This document shows, piece by piece, positions 9,563 to 19,257 of a stretch of DNA of 64,000 bases. Position 1 is the stretch's first letter; every line of letters begins with the position of its first letter. The DNA comes from Pseudomonas citronellolis (GTDB lineage: Bacteria; Pseudomonadota; Gammaproteobacteria; Pseudomonadales; Pseudomonadaceae). Where the stretch lies: NCBI RefSeq assembly GCF_900112375.1, contig NZ_FOLS01000001.1:1-64000 (forward strand), in the 5' to 3' direction. The position numbers were made by a program, and so were the translations under genes. Below the pieces are notes generated by a model. The model had not been told where the DNA came from. It searched no databases and saw only the letters and a list, made by a program, of their open reading frames with translations.

Positions 9563-9576
9563 CATCGCGGAGTGCC

Positions 9577-9906
9577 TCAGTCGAGGCTGATCGCCTCCCG
9601 GTTGCTCTCCAGGATCGCCTTGCCGATGCCCTTCACTTCCAGCAACTGATCCAGGCTGGTGAAGGGGCCATTGGCCTGCCGATAGGCCACTATGGCTTCG
9701 GCCTTGGCCTTGCCGATCCCCTTGAGCCGCTTTTGCAGCGTCTCTGCGTCCGCCGTGTTGAGGCTGACCAGCCCTTCCTTCTCGTCGTGCATGGTGACCG
9801 TCGCCGGCGTCAGCTTCTCCGGCGCGGGAGCGGCGGCAGCCATGCCCGACAGGGAAAGGGAGGAAAGCACGACCAGCAGTAGCGCGAATGCCTTATGCAT
9901 GAACAA
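9577..9906 (-). CDS. ComEA-like helix-hairpin-helix protein
   Basis: A small 109-residue exported protein. An N-terminal signal peptide (about residues 1-25, ending near AAAAPAPE) is followed by two helix-hairpin-helix motifs (about 45-105) with the typical LNTADAETLQKRLKGIG and LLEVKGIGKA stretches, a non-specific DNA-binding fold as in the ComEA competence protein. It is the last gene of the wbpM transcript side, where P. aeruginosa also has a ComEA homologue. A DNA-uptake role is inferred from family only; no other competence genes are nearby. Confidence 0.9.
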   Translation of the reverse strand: MFMHKAFALLLVVLSSLSLSGMAAAAPAPEKLTPATVTMHDEKEGLVSLNTADAETLQKRLKGIGKAKAEAIVAYRQANGPFTSLDQLLEVKGIGKAILESNREAISLD

Positions 9907-10089
9907 CTCCTTTTAGTCACTGGGTATGGCGAGCCAGAACGGGCTCGCCATTCACCTTTAGCGACAGGAGCGGGGCAAGGGGAAGAAGGGAAAATCACAC
10001 TTTGAATGAATCAGGGGCTTCCTCGCCGATTGGACGAAGAGCCCCTCCTGCAACAAGGCAGTGTCCGACCGAGCACCGGTATCGGTCTG

Positions 10090-12078
10090 TCAGGGCTCCA
10101 TACGACGCTGCTGGTGGACCAGGTCGACGATGTCGCCATCCGGGCAGTAGCCGTTGACCGTCTCCCGCAGCAGCATACGCACCTGGGCGTAGTCGCCCCG
10201 CTCCACCGCCTTCAGCAGCGAGACCAGCACCGTCTTGAACGCCTCCCAAGGCAGCATTTCCTCGTTCGCCTTCATGATCATCGGGTGCTCGGTGGCGCCT
10301 ACCTCGTCGCCGATCAACAACTCCTCATAAAGCTTCTCGCCGGGACGCAGGCCACTGAACTCGATGGCGATGTCACCGTGAGGCGAACTCTCCGAGCGCA
10401 CGCTGAGCCCGGAAAGGTGGATCATCCGCTGGGCCAGCTCGAGGATTTTCACCGGCTGGCCCATGTCGAGCACGAAGACGTCGCCGCCGCGCCCCATGGA
10501 GCCCGCCTGGATCACCAACTGCGCAGCCTCGGGAATGGTCATGAAATAGCGGGTGATCGCCGGATGGGTGACGGTCACCGGGCCGCCACGCTTGATCTGC
10601 TCACGGAACAGCGGGATGACCGAGCCGGACGAGCCCAGCACGTTGCCGAAACGCACCATGGTGAAGCGGGTCTTGTTCACATGGTGGACCCCGGTCTTGT
10701 CGCCGAAGAGCACCGGCGCGGGCTCCAGACTGAGCGCCTGGAGGATCATCTCGGCCAGGCGCTTGGTCCCGCCCATGACGTTGGTCGGTCGCACAGCCTT
10801 GTCGGTGGAGATCAGCACGAAGTTCTGCACGCCAGCCTGGATCGAGGCCTGGGCCGCATACAGCGTCCCCAGGACGTTGTTCAGCACCCCTTCGGAAATA
10901 TTGTGCTCGACGATGGGCACATGCTTGTAGGCGGCCGCGTGGTAGACGGTGTTGATCTTCCAGCTGCCCAGCACCTCCAGCAGGCGCTCGGCGCTGCGTA
11001 CCGAGCCCAGGATGGGCACGAGCTGCACCGGCAGGGATTGCCGCCGGACGCGTTGCTCCAGTTCCTGGTGGATGCGGTAGAGATTGAACTCGCAGTGCTC
11101 GAACAGCACCATCACCGTGGGCCCGCAGGGCAGGATCTGGCGGCACAGCTCCGAACCGATGGAACCGCCCGCCCCGGTGACCATCACCGCCTGGCCGCGG
11201 ATGCAGTGCTCCAGCAGCTCCTTGCGCGGCGCCACCGGGTCGCGCCCCAGCAGGTCGGCGATGTCCACTTCCTGGATGTCGTCCACCTTCACCCGGCCGT
11301 TGGCCAGGTCGATGATGCCGGGCACGCTGCGCACGTGCAGCGGATAGGGCTCCAGCAGACCGAGGATTTCGCGACGGCGCGCCCGCGAGGCGGAAGGAAT
11401 CGCCAGGAGGATTTCCTGGGCCCCGGTCTCCTCGATCATCTGCTGGATATGCTTGGGCTTGAACACCCGCAGGCCGGCAATCACCCGGTTGGCGATCTCG
11501 TCGTCGTCGTCGATGAAGGCCACCGGCCGCATCACCCGCCCCAGGCGCAGTGCGGCGACCAATTGGTTGCCCGCGGTACCGGCACCGTACACCGCGACCT
11601 TGATCAGGCCATCATCCTGCTTGAGGAAAGGCACGACCTGGATCGCGCTGTACCAGTCGCCCATGAAGTACTGGCGCATGGCCAGGCGCAGGCCGCCGAC
11701 CATCAGCAGGCTCAGCCACCAATAGTTGAGCACCAGGGAGCGCGGCACCGCCTCGACGACCGAGCGGTTCCAGTAGACCACCAGCGAAAGCACCAGGGCC
11801 GAAATGGTCACCGCCTTCCAGATGGCGATCAGCGCATCGTTGCCCAGGTAACGCATGACCGCCCGGTACATGCCGAAGCGGATGAACAACGGTATCGCGA
11901 TCAACGGCGCGGCGATGAACAGCCAGGCATGCACACGGAAGGGATAGGTCAGGTCATCCGTACCCAGGCGCACCACGAAAGAGAGCCACAGGGCCAGCCA
12001 GACCAGGAGCACGTCCGTGACGACCTGCAGCATTCGCTTGTAACGTCGGGGCAACCTCAGCAGGCGCTCTCGCAGCAT
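10090..12078 (-). CDS. wbpM: UDP-GlcNAc 4,6-dehydratase, polysaccharide synthesis
   Basis: Inner-membrane nucleotide-sugar dehydratase that makes UDP-4-keto-6-deoxy-HexNAc, the entry compound for QuiNAc/FucNAc-type O-antigen sugars. The 662-residue product has about four N-terminal transmembrane helices (residues 15-130), a first Rossmann-like domain (AVYGAGTAGNQ, about 163) and a C-terminal short-chain dehydrogenase domain starting with MVTGAGGSIGSE (about 300). The catalytic triad region reads STDKAVRPTNVMGGTK: methionine replaces the usual tyrosine, as known for WbpM/FlaA1-like large dehydratases. It follows wbpL with 67 bases between. It is the rightmost conserved marker of the O-antigen locus, expected to be needed for the polysaccharide made by the island. 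Confidence 0.96.
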   Translation of the reverse strand: MLRERLLRLPRRYKRMLQVVTDVLLVWLALWLSFVVRLGTDDLTYPFRVHAWLFIAAPLIAIPLFIRFGMYRAVMRYLGNDALIAIWKAVTISALVLSLVVYWNRSVVEAVPRSLVLNYWWLSLLMVGGLRLAMRQYFMGDWYSAIQVVPFLKQDDGLIKVAVYGAGTAGNQLVAALRLGRVMRPVAFIDDDDEIANRVIAGLRVFKPKHIQQMIEETGAQEILLAIPSASRARRREILGLLEPYPLHVRSVPGIIDLANGRVKVDDIQEVDIADLLGRDPVAPRKELLEHCIRGQAVMVTGAGGSIGSELCRQILPCGPTVMVLFEHCEFNLYRIHQELEQRVRRQSLPVQLVPILGSVRSAERLLEVLGSWKINTVYHAAAYKHVPIVEHNISEGVLNNVLGTLYAAQASIQAGVQNFVLISTDKAVRPTNVMGGTKRLAEMILQALSLEPAPVLFGDKTGVHHVNKTRFTMVRFGNVLGSSGSVIPLFREQIKRGGPVTVTHPAITRYFMTIPEAAQLVIQAGSMGRGGDVFVLDMGQPVKILELAQRMIHLSGLSVRSESSPHGDIAIEFSGLRPGEKLYEELLIGDEVGATEHPMIMKANEEMLPWEAFKTVLVSLLKAVERGDYAQVRMLLRETVNGYCPDGDIVDLVHQQRRMEP

Positions 12079-12145
12079 ATCCTTTCATCCTTCCCAGTCC
12101 GGGAGCGCAGTCTCCCGTTACATTGACCACCATTTCCCATGGAGT

Positions 12146-13168
12146 TCACTTCGATTTGCCGTTTTCAGGCCCACCGGCGCCCAGCAATGCCACGACCAGC
12201 ACCAATGGAGCATAGGCAAGAAACAGACCGGCGACGCCGTCGATTCGGCCCAGCGCCACGAAAACGGCGATCGGCGACAGCCATATCAGATTGATCGCAG
12301 CCACCGACAAACTGATGGCGCGATGCTGGCCAAGACGCCGCGAAGCCCGCTGATAGGCATGGCTGCGGTGCGCTTCGTGGACCCGTTCGCCGCGCAGCAA
12401 GCGCCGCGCCAAGGTCCAGGTGGCATCGACGACGAAGGCGCCCAGCAGGATCAGCCACGACCAGAACAACTGCGGCGCCTGCCAGGCCGCCTGCAGCGAG
12501 AGCCCGCCCAGCATGATGCCGAGGAAGCCGCTGCCGGCATCGCCCATGAATATCCGCGCGGGCGGGTAGTTCCAGGCCAGGAACCCAGCGGTGGCCGCGG
12601 CGAGCAACAGCGGCAGCCAGGCGGCCGACCCCACCCCCGCCAACCAGCAGCAGAGCGCCGCGCCGCCGCAGACGGTAATCGCCTCCAGGCTGGCGATGCC
12701 GTCGATGCCGTCCATGAAGTTGTAGAGGTTCAGCAGCCACACCAGGTAGAACAACGCCAGCAGCGAGCCGAATAGCCCCAGGTCCCAGCGAACGCCGGCG
12801 AACGACAGGGCCGGCAGCCCCCCCAGCATGTAGAGCAGGAAGGCCGCGCCGAGGAAATGGCCGAGCAGGCGCCAGCGCGCCGGTACGTGACGGTGATCGT
12901 CGATGAATCCCACCAGGGCTATCCAGCCCCCCGACAGCAGCAGGGCAAGCATGGCGCGCGTATCGGTCAGGCCCATCCCCCAGGACAGCAGCAGCGCCAG
13001 CAGGAAGCTCAGGACTATCGCCACCCCGCCGCCCCTTGGCGTCGGCACACTGTGGGAGCTGCGCTCGTTGGGCACGTCCATCACGCTGCGCGCCAGAGCA
13101 TAGTGGCGAACCCCGGCGGTACCGGCCCAAGCCAGCAGCAGGGCGAGAAACAGCAGGAGGAAGATCAT
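12146..13168 (-). CDS. wbpL: undecaprenyl-phosphate sugar-1-phosphate transferase (O-antigen initiation)
   Basis: A 340-residue polytopic inner-membrane enzyme of the WecA/MraY family that transfers the first sugar phosphate (FucNAc, QuiNAc or GlcNAc type) to undecaprenyl phosphate. About eleven hydrophobic helices are visible. Family motifs are IDDHRHVP (about residue 70), NFMDGIDGIA (about 135) with the catalytic aspartates, FMGDAGSGFLG (about 190) and HRSHAYQR (about 260). The ATG at 13168 overlaps the stop of the upstream epimerase gene in an ATGA junction, which fixes the start; longer frames would add a non-hydrophobic shadow segment. It works after WbpM and the reductase encoded just upstream. 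Confidence 0.94.
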   Translation of the reverse strand: MIFLLLFLALLLAWAGTAGVRHYALARSVMDVPNERSSHSVPTPRGGGVAIVLSFLLALLLSWGMGLTDTRAMLALLLSGGWIALVGFIDDHRHVPARWRLLGHFLGAAFLLYMLGGLPALSFAGVRWDLGLFGSLLALFYLVWLLNLYNFMDGIDGIASLEAITVCGGAALCCWLAGVGSAAWLPLLLAAATAGFLAWNYPPARIFMGDAGSGFLGIMLGGLSLQAAWQAPQLFWSWLILLGAFVVDATWTLARRLLRGERVHEAHRSHAYQRASRRLGQHRAISLSVAAINLIWLSPIAVFVALGRIDGVAGLFLAYAPLVLVVALLGAGGPENGKSK

Positions 13169-14127
13169 GCCCGGGCCTCCCGGTACCAGCGCGCCGTCTC
13201 CGCGAGCGCCTGGTCGACGCTCACCGGCGGCTGCCAGCCCAGCAGCTCGCGGGTCTTGCCGATATCGACCTGCAACGAGCCCAGCACGCGCTGCGCCTGG
13301 GCTCCTCGCCCAAATAGCGCGGCCAGCCCCTGCAGCAGGGCCACCGGCACAGGCAGCAGCCGCGAGCGTACGCCGAGAGCCATGGCCAGGCGACGGCACA
13401 GCTCGGCACTGGAAAGATCGTGGTCGTCGCTGACCAGGAAGACCTGGTTGGCGGCACGCTCGTGCTCCAGGCATACGCGCAGCAGATCGACCAGATTATC
13501 CCTGGCCACCAGGCTCCGCTGGTTGCGCACCCGAGCGAACGGCAGGGGCAGCTGCCGCTGCACCGCACGCATCAGGCTGGCGAAGTTGGCCCCCACACCC
13601 GGGCCGTAGATGAGCGGAGGGCGGATGATCACCCACTCCATCGCGCTCCCTTCGGCCAAGTGCGACAGCGCCCTCTCCGCCTCCAGCTTCGACTGGCCGT
13701 AGGGATCGGCCGGCTCCGGCCGATCCTCGGCACGGAACGGCCGGCCGGGCGGCGTCAGCTCACCGTTGACCTTGATCGAACTGATGAAGATGAAACGCCG
13801 CACCCCTGCGGCTGCAGCCTGGCGCGCCAGGTTGAGGGTGCCCTCGACGTTGACCGCGCGGAACTCGGCCTGGGGGTCGTCCGCGGTTTCGCGCATGACA
13901 TGCACCCGGGCCGCGGCATGGATCACGACGTCCACGCCAGCCAGTGCAGAAGCCCAGTCCTGGGTCGCGTCCAGGCCATCGATGGAGTGGATCTCCACGC
14001 CGGGAAATTCGCCAGACAGACGGGAACGCACCGCCACCGCCAGGCGCAGCTCCGGTATCGCGGCAAAGGCTTCGAGAATGCCCCGCCCGACAAAACCGGT
14101 CGCACCGGTCAGAAGTACTTTCAACAC
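13165..14127 (-). CDS. NAD-dependent epimerase/reductase (WbpV/WbpK-like)
   Basis: A 320-residue extended short-chain dehydrogenase acting on nucleotide sugars. It has the N-terminal cofactor motif TGATGFVG and the catalytic YxxxK as YGQSK (about residue 150). Placed between lapB and wbpL with wbpM after it, it most likely reduces the WbpM 4-keto product to UDP-QuiNAc or UDP-FucNAc, as WbpV and WbpK do. I cannot tell which from sequence. The start is uncertain: a good AGGAG lies 5 bases before TTG at 14124 and 2 bases before GTG at 14127, and an ATG at 14160 lacks a clear ribosome site. Confidence 0.85.
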   Translation of the reverse strand: MLKVLLTGATGFVGRGILEAFAAIPELRLAVAVRSRLSGEFPGVEIHSIDGLDATQDWASALAGVDVVIHAAARVHVMRETADDPQAEFRAVNVEGTLNLARQAAAAGVRRFIFISSIKVNGELTPPGRPFRAEDRPEPADPYGQSKLEAERALSHLAEGSAMEWVIIRPPLIYGPGVGANFASLMRAVQRQLPLPFARVRNQRSLVARDNLVDLLRVCLEHERAANQVFLVSDDHDLSSAELCRRLAMALGVRSRLLPVPVALLQGLAALFGRGAQAQRVLGSLQVDIGKTRELLGWQPPVSVDQALAETARWYREARA

Positions 14128-14181
14128 CACTCCTAGAGATTCAGGGCGCCGGGGCACCATCCATGATTCCGGGCATCGGCA

Positions 14182-15336
14182 TCACTGCTGGGGAGCAGCG
14201 ATCGGCCTGAGCGTATTCCACGCGTGGCAGCCCGGACATTGCCAGTGCAGTTCGCGCCCGGCGAAACCGCAATTGCCACAGCGATAGTGCGGCATCGATC
14301 GATACAGGCCGAGGATGATCGGCTGCATGTGGGTGAACAGCTCCTGGTCCGCCCTTCCACCACCCAGCGTACCGAGCATGTCCAGCAGCCCTCGCCAGGA
14401 CGGCTGTTGCTGGACCTTGGCCAGCAAGCGGCCACGCCAGCCCTGCCCATCCGCATCGAGCTGGGCCAGGATCGCCAGCAGCGCCGGCGATGCATCCGGC
14501 GCCTCCGCAAGACGGCGCAGGCAGGCGAGGATTTCCGGCTCGGCACAACACTCGCGGCGCCGCAACATGGGCAGCAGCTCGCCGAGAAAGCCGGCATCGG
14601 CCGCGCAGAGCTCGGTGATGGAGGCGTCGGCAGCCTGGAAGTTGCGCTGCCACAGCTCACAGTCCAGGCGCATCAGCAAGGCGCGCACGCATTGGGGGTC
14701 GACCCGCCGGGCTTCCTTGAGAAGCTCGCGGGCACCGTCGCGGTCACCCGCGCGAATGCGCTCCTGAGCCTGCTCGCAATAATAGTTGGCCAGCACCGTC
14801 TTCAGCTGAGAGCGCCGCCCCACCAGGCGCGCAGCGAGTTCAACGGCACGCGCCCAATCCTTCTCACGCTCGGCGATGCGACGCAACTCGTCCAGCGCCT
14901 CCAGTGAGATGGCCTGGCCATCTCGCTGCATCAGCTCATCCAGCAGTTGCTCGGCACTACCGAGCAAGCCTCCGGCGATGTAATCACGAGCGAGTTCGAG
15001 ACTGATCTGCGCGGACAGCTCGGGGTTGGCCGATGCCTTGTCCAGCAGTTCCTGGTGGATCTGGATGGCCTTCTCGATATCCCCACGGCGACGGAACAGA
15101 TTGCCGACATGAACGTGGCTTTCGAGTGTTTCCTCGTTCAGCGAAAGCCCTTGGGAAAGACGCTCCAGCGCGTCGTCGGAATGCCGGTCGAGCAGGTTGT
15201 GCATGTTGCGCACCCGCTCGCGCAACGCCTCGTCAGCCGAAGCCGGCCAAGAGCCCGGGCGCAACGAGCGTCGCCCCAGCCACCAACCGACGGCCAGGGC
15301 CAAAACGAACAGCAGCATCGCTACAACGCTGGACAT
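14182..15336 (-). CDS. lapB: LPS assembly protein B (TPR and rubredoxin-like protein)
   Basis: A 384-residue inner-membrane protein (LapB/YciM) that links LPS synthesis to transport and, in enterobacteria, targets LpxC for FtsH proteolysis. It has an N-terminal membrane helix (residues 3-20), a run of tetratricopeptide repeats (about 40-330) and a C-terminal metal-binding pair CGNC..CPGC (about 353-370) of the rubredoxin type. Length and order lapA-lapB match the family. It lies seven bases after lapA and belongs to the ihfB side of the operon. Confidence 0.93.
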   Translation of the reverse strand: MSSVVAMLLFVLALAVGWWLGRRSLRPGSWPASADEALRERVRNMHNLLDRHSDDALERLSQGLSLNEETLESHVHVGNLFRRRGDIEKAIQIHQELLDKASANPELSAQISLELARDYIAGGLLGSAEQLLDELMQRDGQAISLEALDELRRIAEREKDWARAVELAARLVGRRSQLKTVLANYYCEQAQERIRAGDRDGARELLKEARRVDPQCVRALLMRLDCELWQRNFQAADASITELCAADAGFLGELLPMLRRRECCAEPEILACLRRLAEAPDASPALLAILAQLDADGQGWRGRLLAKVQQQPSWRGLLDMLGTLGGGRADQELFTHMQPIILGLYRSMPHYRCGNCGFAGRELHWQCPGCHAWNTLRPIAAPQQ

Positions 15337-15343
15337 CCCGGTG

Positions 15344-15646
15344 TCACTGGGTCTTCAGCGACTGGTCGCGCAGGGCCTGGTTTTCCTTGCGGAAGCGCGA
15401 CACTTCGGAACGCAGCCCCGAGAGATGCAGGCGCGTGCGCGCCCGGAATGGAATGCTCAGCAGCAGGCCGATGACACCACCCAAGACGAAGGACAGGGTA
15501 ATGAAGACCACCAGCGGCCACTCCGGCGTCTGCCAGCCCAGGAAGGCCAGTTGAACCCGCTGAAGGTTCTCCAAGACGAAGACGACGACCACTGCGCAGA
15601 GCAGGATGGCAGCCAGGAAGGCCAGAAAGCGTTTGAGCCGAAGCAT
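15344..15646 (-). CDS. lapA: LPS assembly protein A (DUF1049 membrane protein)
   Basis: A 100-residue protein with two transmembrane helices (about residues 5-27 and 42-65) and a short cytoplasmic coiled-coil tail (about 75-98). The pattern matches LapA/YciS, the small partner of LapB in LPS assembly. It sits between ihfB (28-base gap) and lapB (seven-base gap), the standard Pseudomonas order. Confidence 0.9.
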   Translation of the reverse strand: MLRLKRFLAFLAAILLCAVVVVFVLENLQRVQLAFLGWQTPEWPLVVFITLSFVLGGVIGLLLSIPFRARTRLHLSGLRSEVSRFRKENQALRDQSLKTQ

Positions 15647-15674
15647 GAAAAATCCTCGATCGTTCTCTAGCCGG

Positions 15675-15959
15675 CTACACGGGCTCGTTCACCCGATCGC
15701 GCAATTCCTTGCCCGGCTTGAAGTGCGGAACGAATTTACCATCCAGGCGCACCGATTCGCCGGTCTTCGGATTCCGGCCGACGCGCGGTGCGCGGTAATG
15801 CAGAGAGAAACTGCCGAACCCACGGATCTCGATGCGATCGCCGGTAGCCAGAGCCTGGGACATCTGCTCAAGCATCGTCTTGATCGCCAGCTCCACATCC
15901 TTTGCGGAAAGCTGCCCCTGATGGGTGACGATTCTCTCGATCAACTCCGACTTGGTCAT
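15675..15959 (-). CDS. ihfB: integration host factor subunit beta
   Basis: DNA-bending HU-family protein, partner of IhfA. The 94-residue length is standard; the beta-arm region has [13 protein letters not shown] and the conserved proline that intercalates into DNA. The start [10 protein letters not shown] is preceded by GAAGGG at good spacing. It lies after the rpsA terminator and before lapAB, the usual gammaproteobacterial order. Confidence 0.97.
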   Translation of the reverse strand: MTKSELIERIVTHQGQLSAKDVELAIKTMLEQMSQALATGDRIEIRGFGSFSLHYRAPRVGRNPKTGESVRLDGKFVPHFKPGKELRDRVNEPV

Positions 15960-16048
15960 GGTTTTCCCTTCTTTTTCAAGCGGCTAGATCAGCTCTAGGT
16001 TCTTTTAGCACGCAGCTCAAGCTTTGAACAGCCTAAAGGAGGGAAAAC

Positions 16049-16080
16049 GAAAAAGGGCGACCGAGGTCGCCCTTTTTCTT
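16049..16080 (-). terminator. terminator downstream of rpsA
   Basis: Perfect arms AAAAAGGGCGACC and GGTCGCCCTTTTT with a GAG/CTC loop, flanked by A and T runs, 15 bases after the rpsA stop. It separates rpsA from ihfB. Confidence 0.9.
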
Positions 16081-16094
16081 AGAGGAATCAGGAC

Positions 16095-17777
16095 TTAGCC
16101 CTGATTCTCCATTTGCGCACGAATCAGATCACCAATGGTGGTCGGACCGGTGTTTTCTACTTCTTGCTTGCTACGCAGCTCTTTCATCGCATCCTTCTCG
16201 TCATCGACGTCCTTGGACTTGATGGAGAGGCTGATGACGCGGCTCTTGCGGTCGATGCTGATGATCTTGGCTTCGACTTCTTCGCCTTCCTTCAGCACGT
16301 TGCGGGCGTCTTCGACGCGGTCGCGGCTGATTTCGGAAGCCTTCAGAACGCCTTCGATCTCGTCGCCCAGGCTGATTACGGCGCCTTTGGCGTCAACTTC
16401 CTTGACGATGCCGCGAACGATGCTGCCCTTCTCGTGCTGGCCGGCGTAGCTGGAGAACGGATCGTCTTCCAGTTGCTTGATGCCCAGGGAGATGCGCTCG
16501 CGCTCCGGATCGACGGAGAGGATGACGGTTTCCAGCTCGTCGCCCTTCTTGAAGCGACGCACGGCTTCTTCACCGGCTTCGTTCCAGGAGATGTCGGACA
16601 GGTGAACCAGGCCGTCGATGCCGCCTTCCAGACCGATGAAGATACCGAAGTCGGTGATCGACTTGATGGTGCCGGAGATCTTGTCGCCCTTGTTGAAGCG
16701 GCCGGAGAAGTCTTCCCACGGGTTGGATTTGCACTGCTTGATGCCCAGGGAGATACGACGACGCTCTTCGTCGATGTCCAGAACCTGAACTTCCACTTCG
16801 TCGCCAACCTGAACGACTTTCGACGGGTGGATGTTCTTGTTGGTCCAGTCCATTTCGGAGACGTGTACCAGGCCTTCCACACCCTCTTCCAGCTCGGCGA
16901 AGCAGCCGTAGTCGGTGAGGTTGGTGACGCGGGCCATGACGCGGGTGCCTTCCGGGTAACGAGCCTTGATGGCAACCCACGGGTCTTCGCCCAGTTGCTT
17001 CAGGCCCAGGGATACGCGGTTGCGCTCGCGGTCGAACTTCAGAACCTTGACATCGATCTCGTCGCCGACGTTGACGATTTCCGACGGGTGCTTGATGCGC
17101 TTCCAAGCCATGTCGGTGATGTGCAGCAGGCCGTCTACGCCGCCCAGGTCCACGAATGCGCCGTAGTCGGTGAGGTTCTTGACGATACCCTTGACTTGCT
17201 GGCCTTCCTGCAGGGATTCCAGCAGGGCTTCGCGCTCGGCGCTGTTCTCGGCTTCCAGGACGCTACGACGGGAAACGACAACGTTGTTGCGCTTCTGGTC
17301 CAGCTTGATGACCTTGAACTCGAGCTCTTTGCCTTCCAGGTGAGTGGTATCACGCACCGGACGGACATCGACCAGGGAACCCGGCAGGAACGCGCGGATG
17401 CCGCTGACGTCGACGGTGAAGCCGCCCTTGACCTTGCCGTTGATAACGCCCTTGACCACTTCATCAGCGTTGAAGGCAGCTTCCAGAACCAGCCAGGATT
17501 CGGCACGCTTGGCTTTCTCGCGGGACAGCTTGGTTTCACCGAAGCCATCTTCAACCGCGTCCAGCGCAACGTGGACTTCGTCACCCACCTTGATGGTCAG
17601 CTCGCCCTGTTCGTTGTAGAACTGCTCGACCGGGATGACGCCCTCGGACTTCAGGCCGGCATGCACGGTGACCCAGTCACCGTCGATGTCGACCACGATG
17701 CCGGTGATGATGGCACCCGGCTGCATGTCGAGGGATTTCAGACTTTCTTCAAAGAGTTCTGCGAAGCTTTCGCTCAT
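16095..17777 (-). CDS. rpsA: 30S ribosomal protein S1
   Basis: mRNA-binding ribosomal protein needed for translation initiation on structured or weak-ribosome-site messages. The 560-residue product contains six S1 RNA-binding repeats in sequence (for example [15 protein letters not shown] and [16 protein letters not shown]), the normal number. The start at 17777 gives [16 protein letters not shown], the conserved Pseudomonas N-terminus; the longer open frame is not used. The upstream 230 bases (17778-18007) hold no gene and must contain its promoter, though I could not fix the boxes. In most gammaproteobacteria the upstream neighbour is cmk; here the 25-kb island separates them. Confidence 0.98.
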   Translation of the reverse strand: MSESFAELFEESLKSLDMQPGAIITGIVVDIDGDWVTVHAGLKSEGVIPVEQFYNEQGELTIKVGDEVHVALDAVEDGFGETKLSREKAKRAESWLVLEAAFNADEVVKGVINGKVKGGFTVDVSGIRAFLPGSLVDVRPVRDTTHLEGKELEFKVIKLDQKRNNVVVSRRSVLEAENSAEREALLESLQEGQQVKGIVKNLTDYGAFVDLGGVDGLLHITDMAWKRIKHPSEIVNVGDEIDVKVLKFDRERNRVSLGLKQLGEDPWVAIKARYPEGTRVMARVTNLTDYGCFAELEEGVEGLVHVSEMDWTNKNIHPSKVVQVGDEVEVQVLDIDEERRRISLGIKQCKSNPWEDFSGRFNKGDKISGTIKSITDFGIFIGLEGGIDGLVHLSDISWNEAGEEAVRRFKKGDELETVILSVDPERERISLGIKQLEDDPFSSYAGQHEKGSIVRGIVKEVDAKGAVISLGDEIEGVLKASEISRDRVEDARNVLKEGEEVEAKIISIDRKSRVISLSIKSKDVDDEKDAMKELRSKQEVENTGPTTIGDLIRAQMENQG

Positions 17778-18007
17778 GTTTATACCTGTAGTCAAAGGCC
17801 TGTAGGCCCGGCTCCGCGCCACCAGCGAACGCGGTCAAGTGATGAAAAAGAAGCCACCAAGATCGAGACTGGTATCCTGTCGGCCCCTGGCTGTGTCCGA
17901 CCGAAGCCGGGCACTCCACATTCAATTTTTTACGGGCTGCTCCGCCAGATATGGACGAAAGCCTCCCAATACAAGGTCTGGAATGTTAGCAACCGCCGCA
18001 CCAGGCG

Positions 18008-19249
18008 TCAAATGGGCTTGGTGCGCATCTTCCCGACCCATTCGCCACAATGCCGCAAGGGCGCTGTCACACGCCAGGACCTGCTGGCCAGGACCTGTTC
18101 CAGGTGTCCAAGGGTCGCTGAATGCTCTGCGCGCAAACGGCATTGCTCGGCCTCCAGGGAAGCAAGCTTCTGACGCTGGCCCTCCATCGACTCGAGAAGC
18201 ATTTCGCGCTCCTGTTGCAGCGCCTGAAGCCCGGCCAGATAGGCCCGCTCCTGCTTCTCGAAGAAAGCAGCGGCCTCCTGACGTGCAGTCTCACCTGCCC
18301 TAATGGTGGATTCCAGCTGGAATATCCAGCCGACCAGTTCGGCTTCCCGCGCACTCGATCGCTTCCGGTCACCCTGGTACCACTGGCTGGCGCTCCAGGA
18401 CTCCATATCCAGGCGTCCGAAATGCCGTAGCATCGGCCACACCTCAGCGAACTGACGCTCAACAGCCTCTAACTGACGAACGGATACCTGTCCCTCGTCC
18501 CTGGCCAGCCGGCCCAACAGTTCATGAAGCCCGACCAATGCGGGAAAGGCGTCTGCATGTCGGCGCAGAAGTGCCTCATCGAAACAGGTATGCCGAAGGG
18601 AACGATCCAGGATGTCGACGGAGAAACGCTCGAACAACGCATCCGAAAACGGCAAACCCAGGCGATCCGCCACCCGCTGCAGGGACTCTCGCGGCTGCGC
18701 CATGAAGCCGTCGTAGTCAACTACGACCATGCGCCTGGCGGCGGCGAATCGTAAGGCCCTGTACATATGTTCGTACCACAGCATCAGACTCTTCGCCGTG
18801 GAAAAACCATCACGCGCCTCCAGCGATGCCGCCACGCTCAGCGGATGACGCAGGGGAACGACCAGTGCAACGTTCACCCCCCTGGCATCCAGCAACGGCA
18901 TCCAGAAATCCATGAGGCGCGGCAGACGGGGATCCTTGATGCCGAACAGATCACGCCCTGCCAGGCGTTGATCCAGCAGCGAACCCATCCGGCGCTGCAG
19001 GTCTTTGCCGGACTCGCTATCCAGCAGGAGGCTCCCATCGACTCCAATGCAGGAAGACGAGAAGCCTTGCGCTGCGAACACTTCCTCGTTCAGGTCGATG
19101 ATCGCACGATCTTCCCAGAACCCTCGTGGATTGTCTGGCCCCGGTGCAATGAGGTGTTCCCCAAAGTCCACTCCCAGGCATTCCAATGCCGCAGACAACA
19201 GGCTGGTGCCGGAGCGGTGCATACCCAGCGTCATGACTACCGTTTTCAA
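18008..19249 (-). CDS. sulfotransferase-like protein with C-terminal coiled coil
   Basis: A 413-residue protein whose N-terminus (TLGMHRSGTSLLSAAL, residues 7-22) is the P-loop-like 5'-phosphosulfate-binding motif of PAPS-dependent sulfotransferases; LRHPLSVAASLEAR (about 133-146) fits the 3'-phosphate-binding region. From about 300 to 390 it forms a charged coiled coil and ends in ASRSWRVTAPLR, a motif often seen at the end of polysaccharide glycosyltransferases. It would transfer sulfate to a sugar of the surface glycan. It begins with TTG eight bases after the preceding glycosyltransferase gene, behind a good AGGA. It is the last gene of the island before rpsA. No PAPS-synthesis genes are in the window. 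Sulfated product is inferred. Confidence 0.8.
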   Translation of the reverse strand: MKTVVMTLGMHRSGTSLLSAALECLGVDFGEHLIAPGPDNPRGFWEDRAIIDLNEEVFAAQGFSSSCIGVDGSLLLDSESGKDLQRRMGSLLDQRLAGRDLFGIKDPRLPRLMDFWMPLLDARGVNVALVVPLRHPLSVAASLEARDGFSTAKSLMLWYEHMYRALRFAAARRMVVVDYDGFMAQPRESLQRVADRLGLPFSDALFERFSVDILDRSLRHTCFDEALLRRHADAFPALVGLHELLGRLARDEGQVSVRQLEAVERQFAEVWPMLRHFGRLDMESWSASQWYQGDRKRSSAREAELVGWIFQLESTIRAGETARQEAAAFFEKQERAYLAGLQALQQEREMLLESMEGQRQKLASLEAEQCRLRAEHSATLGHLEQVLASRSWRVTAPLRHCGEWVGKMRTKPI

Positions 19250-19257
19250 CTCATTTC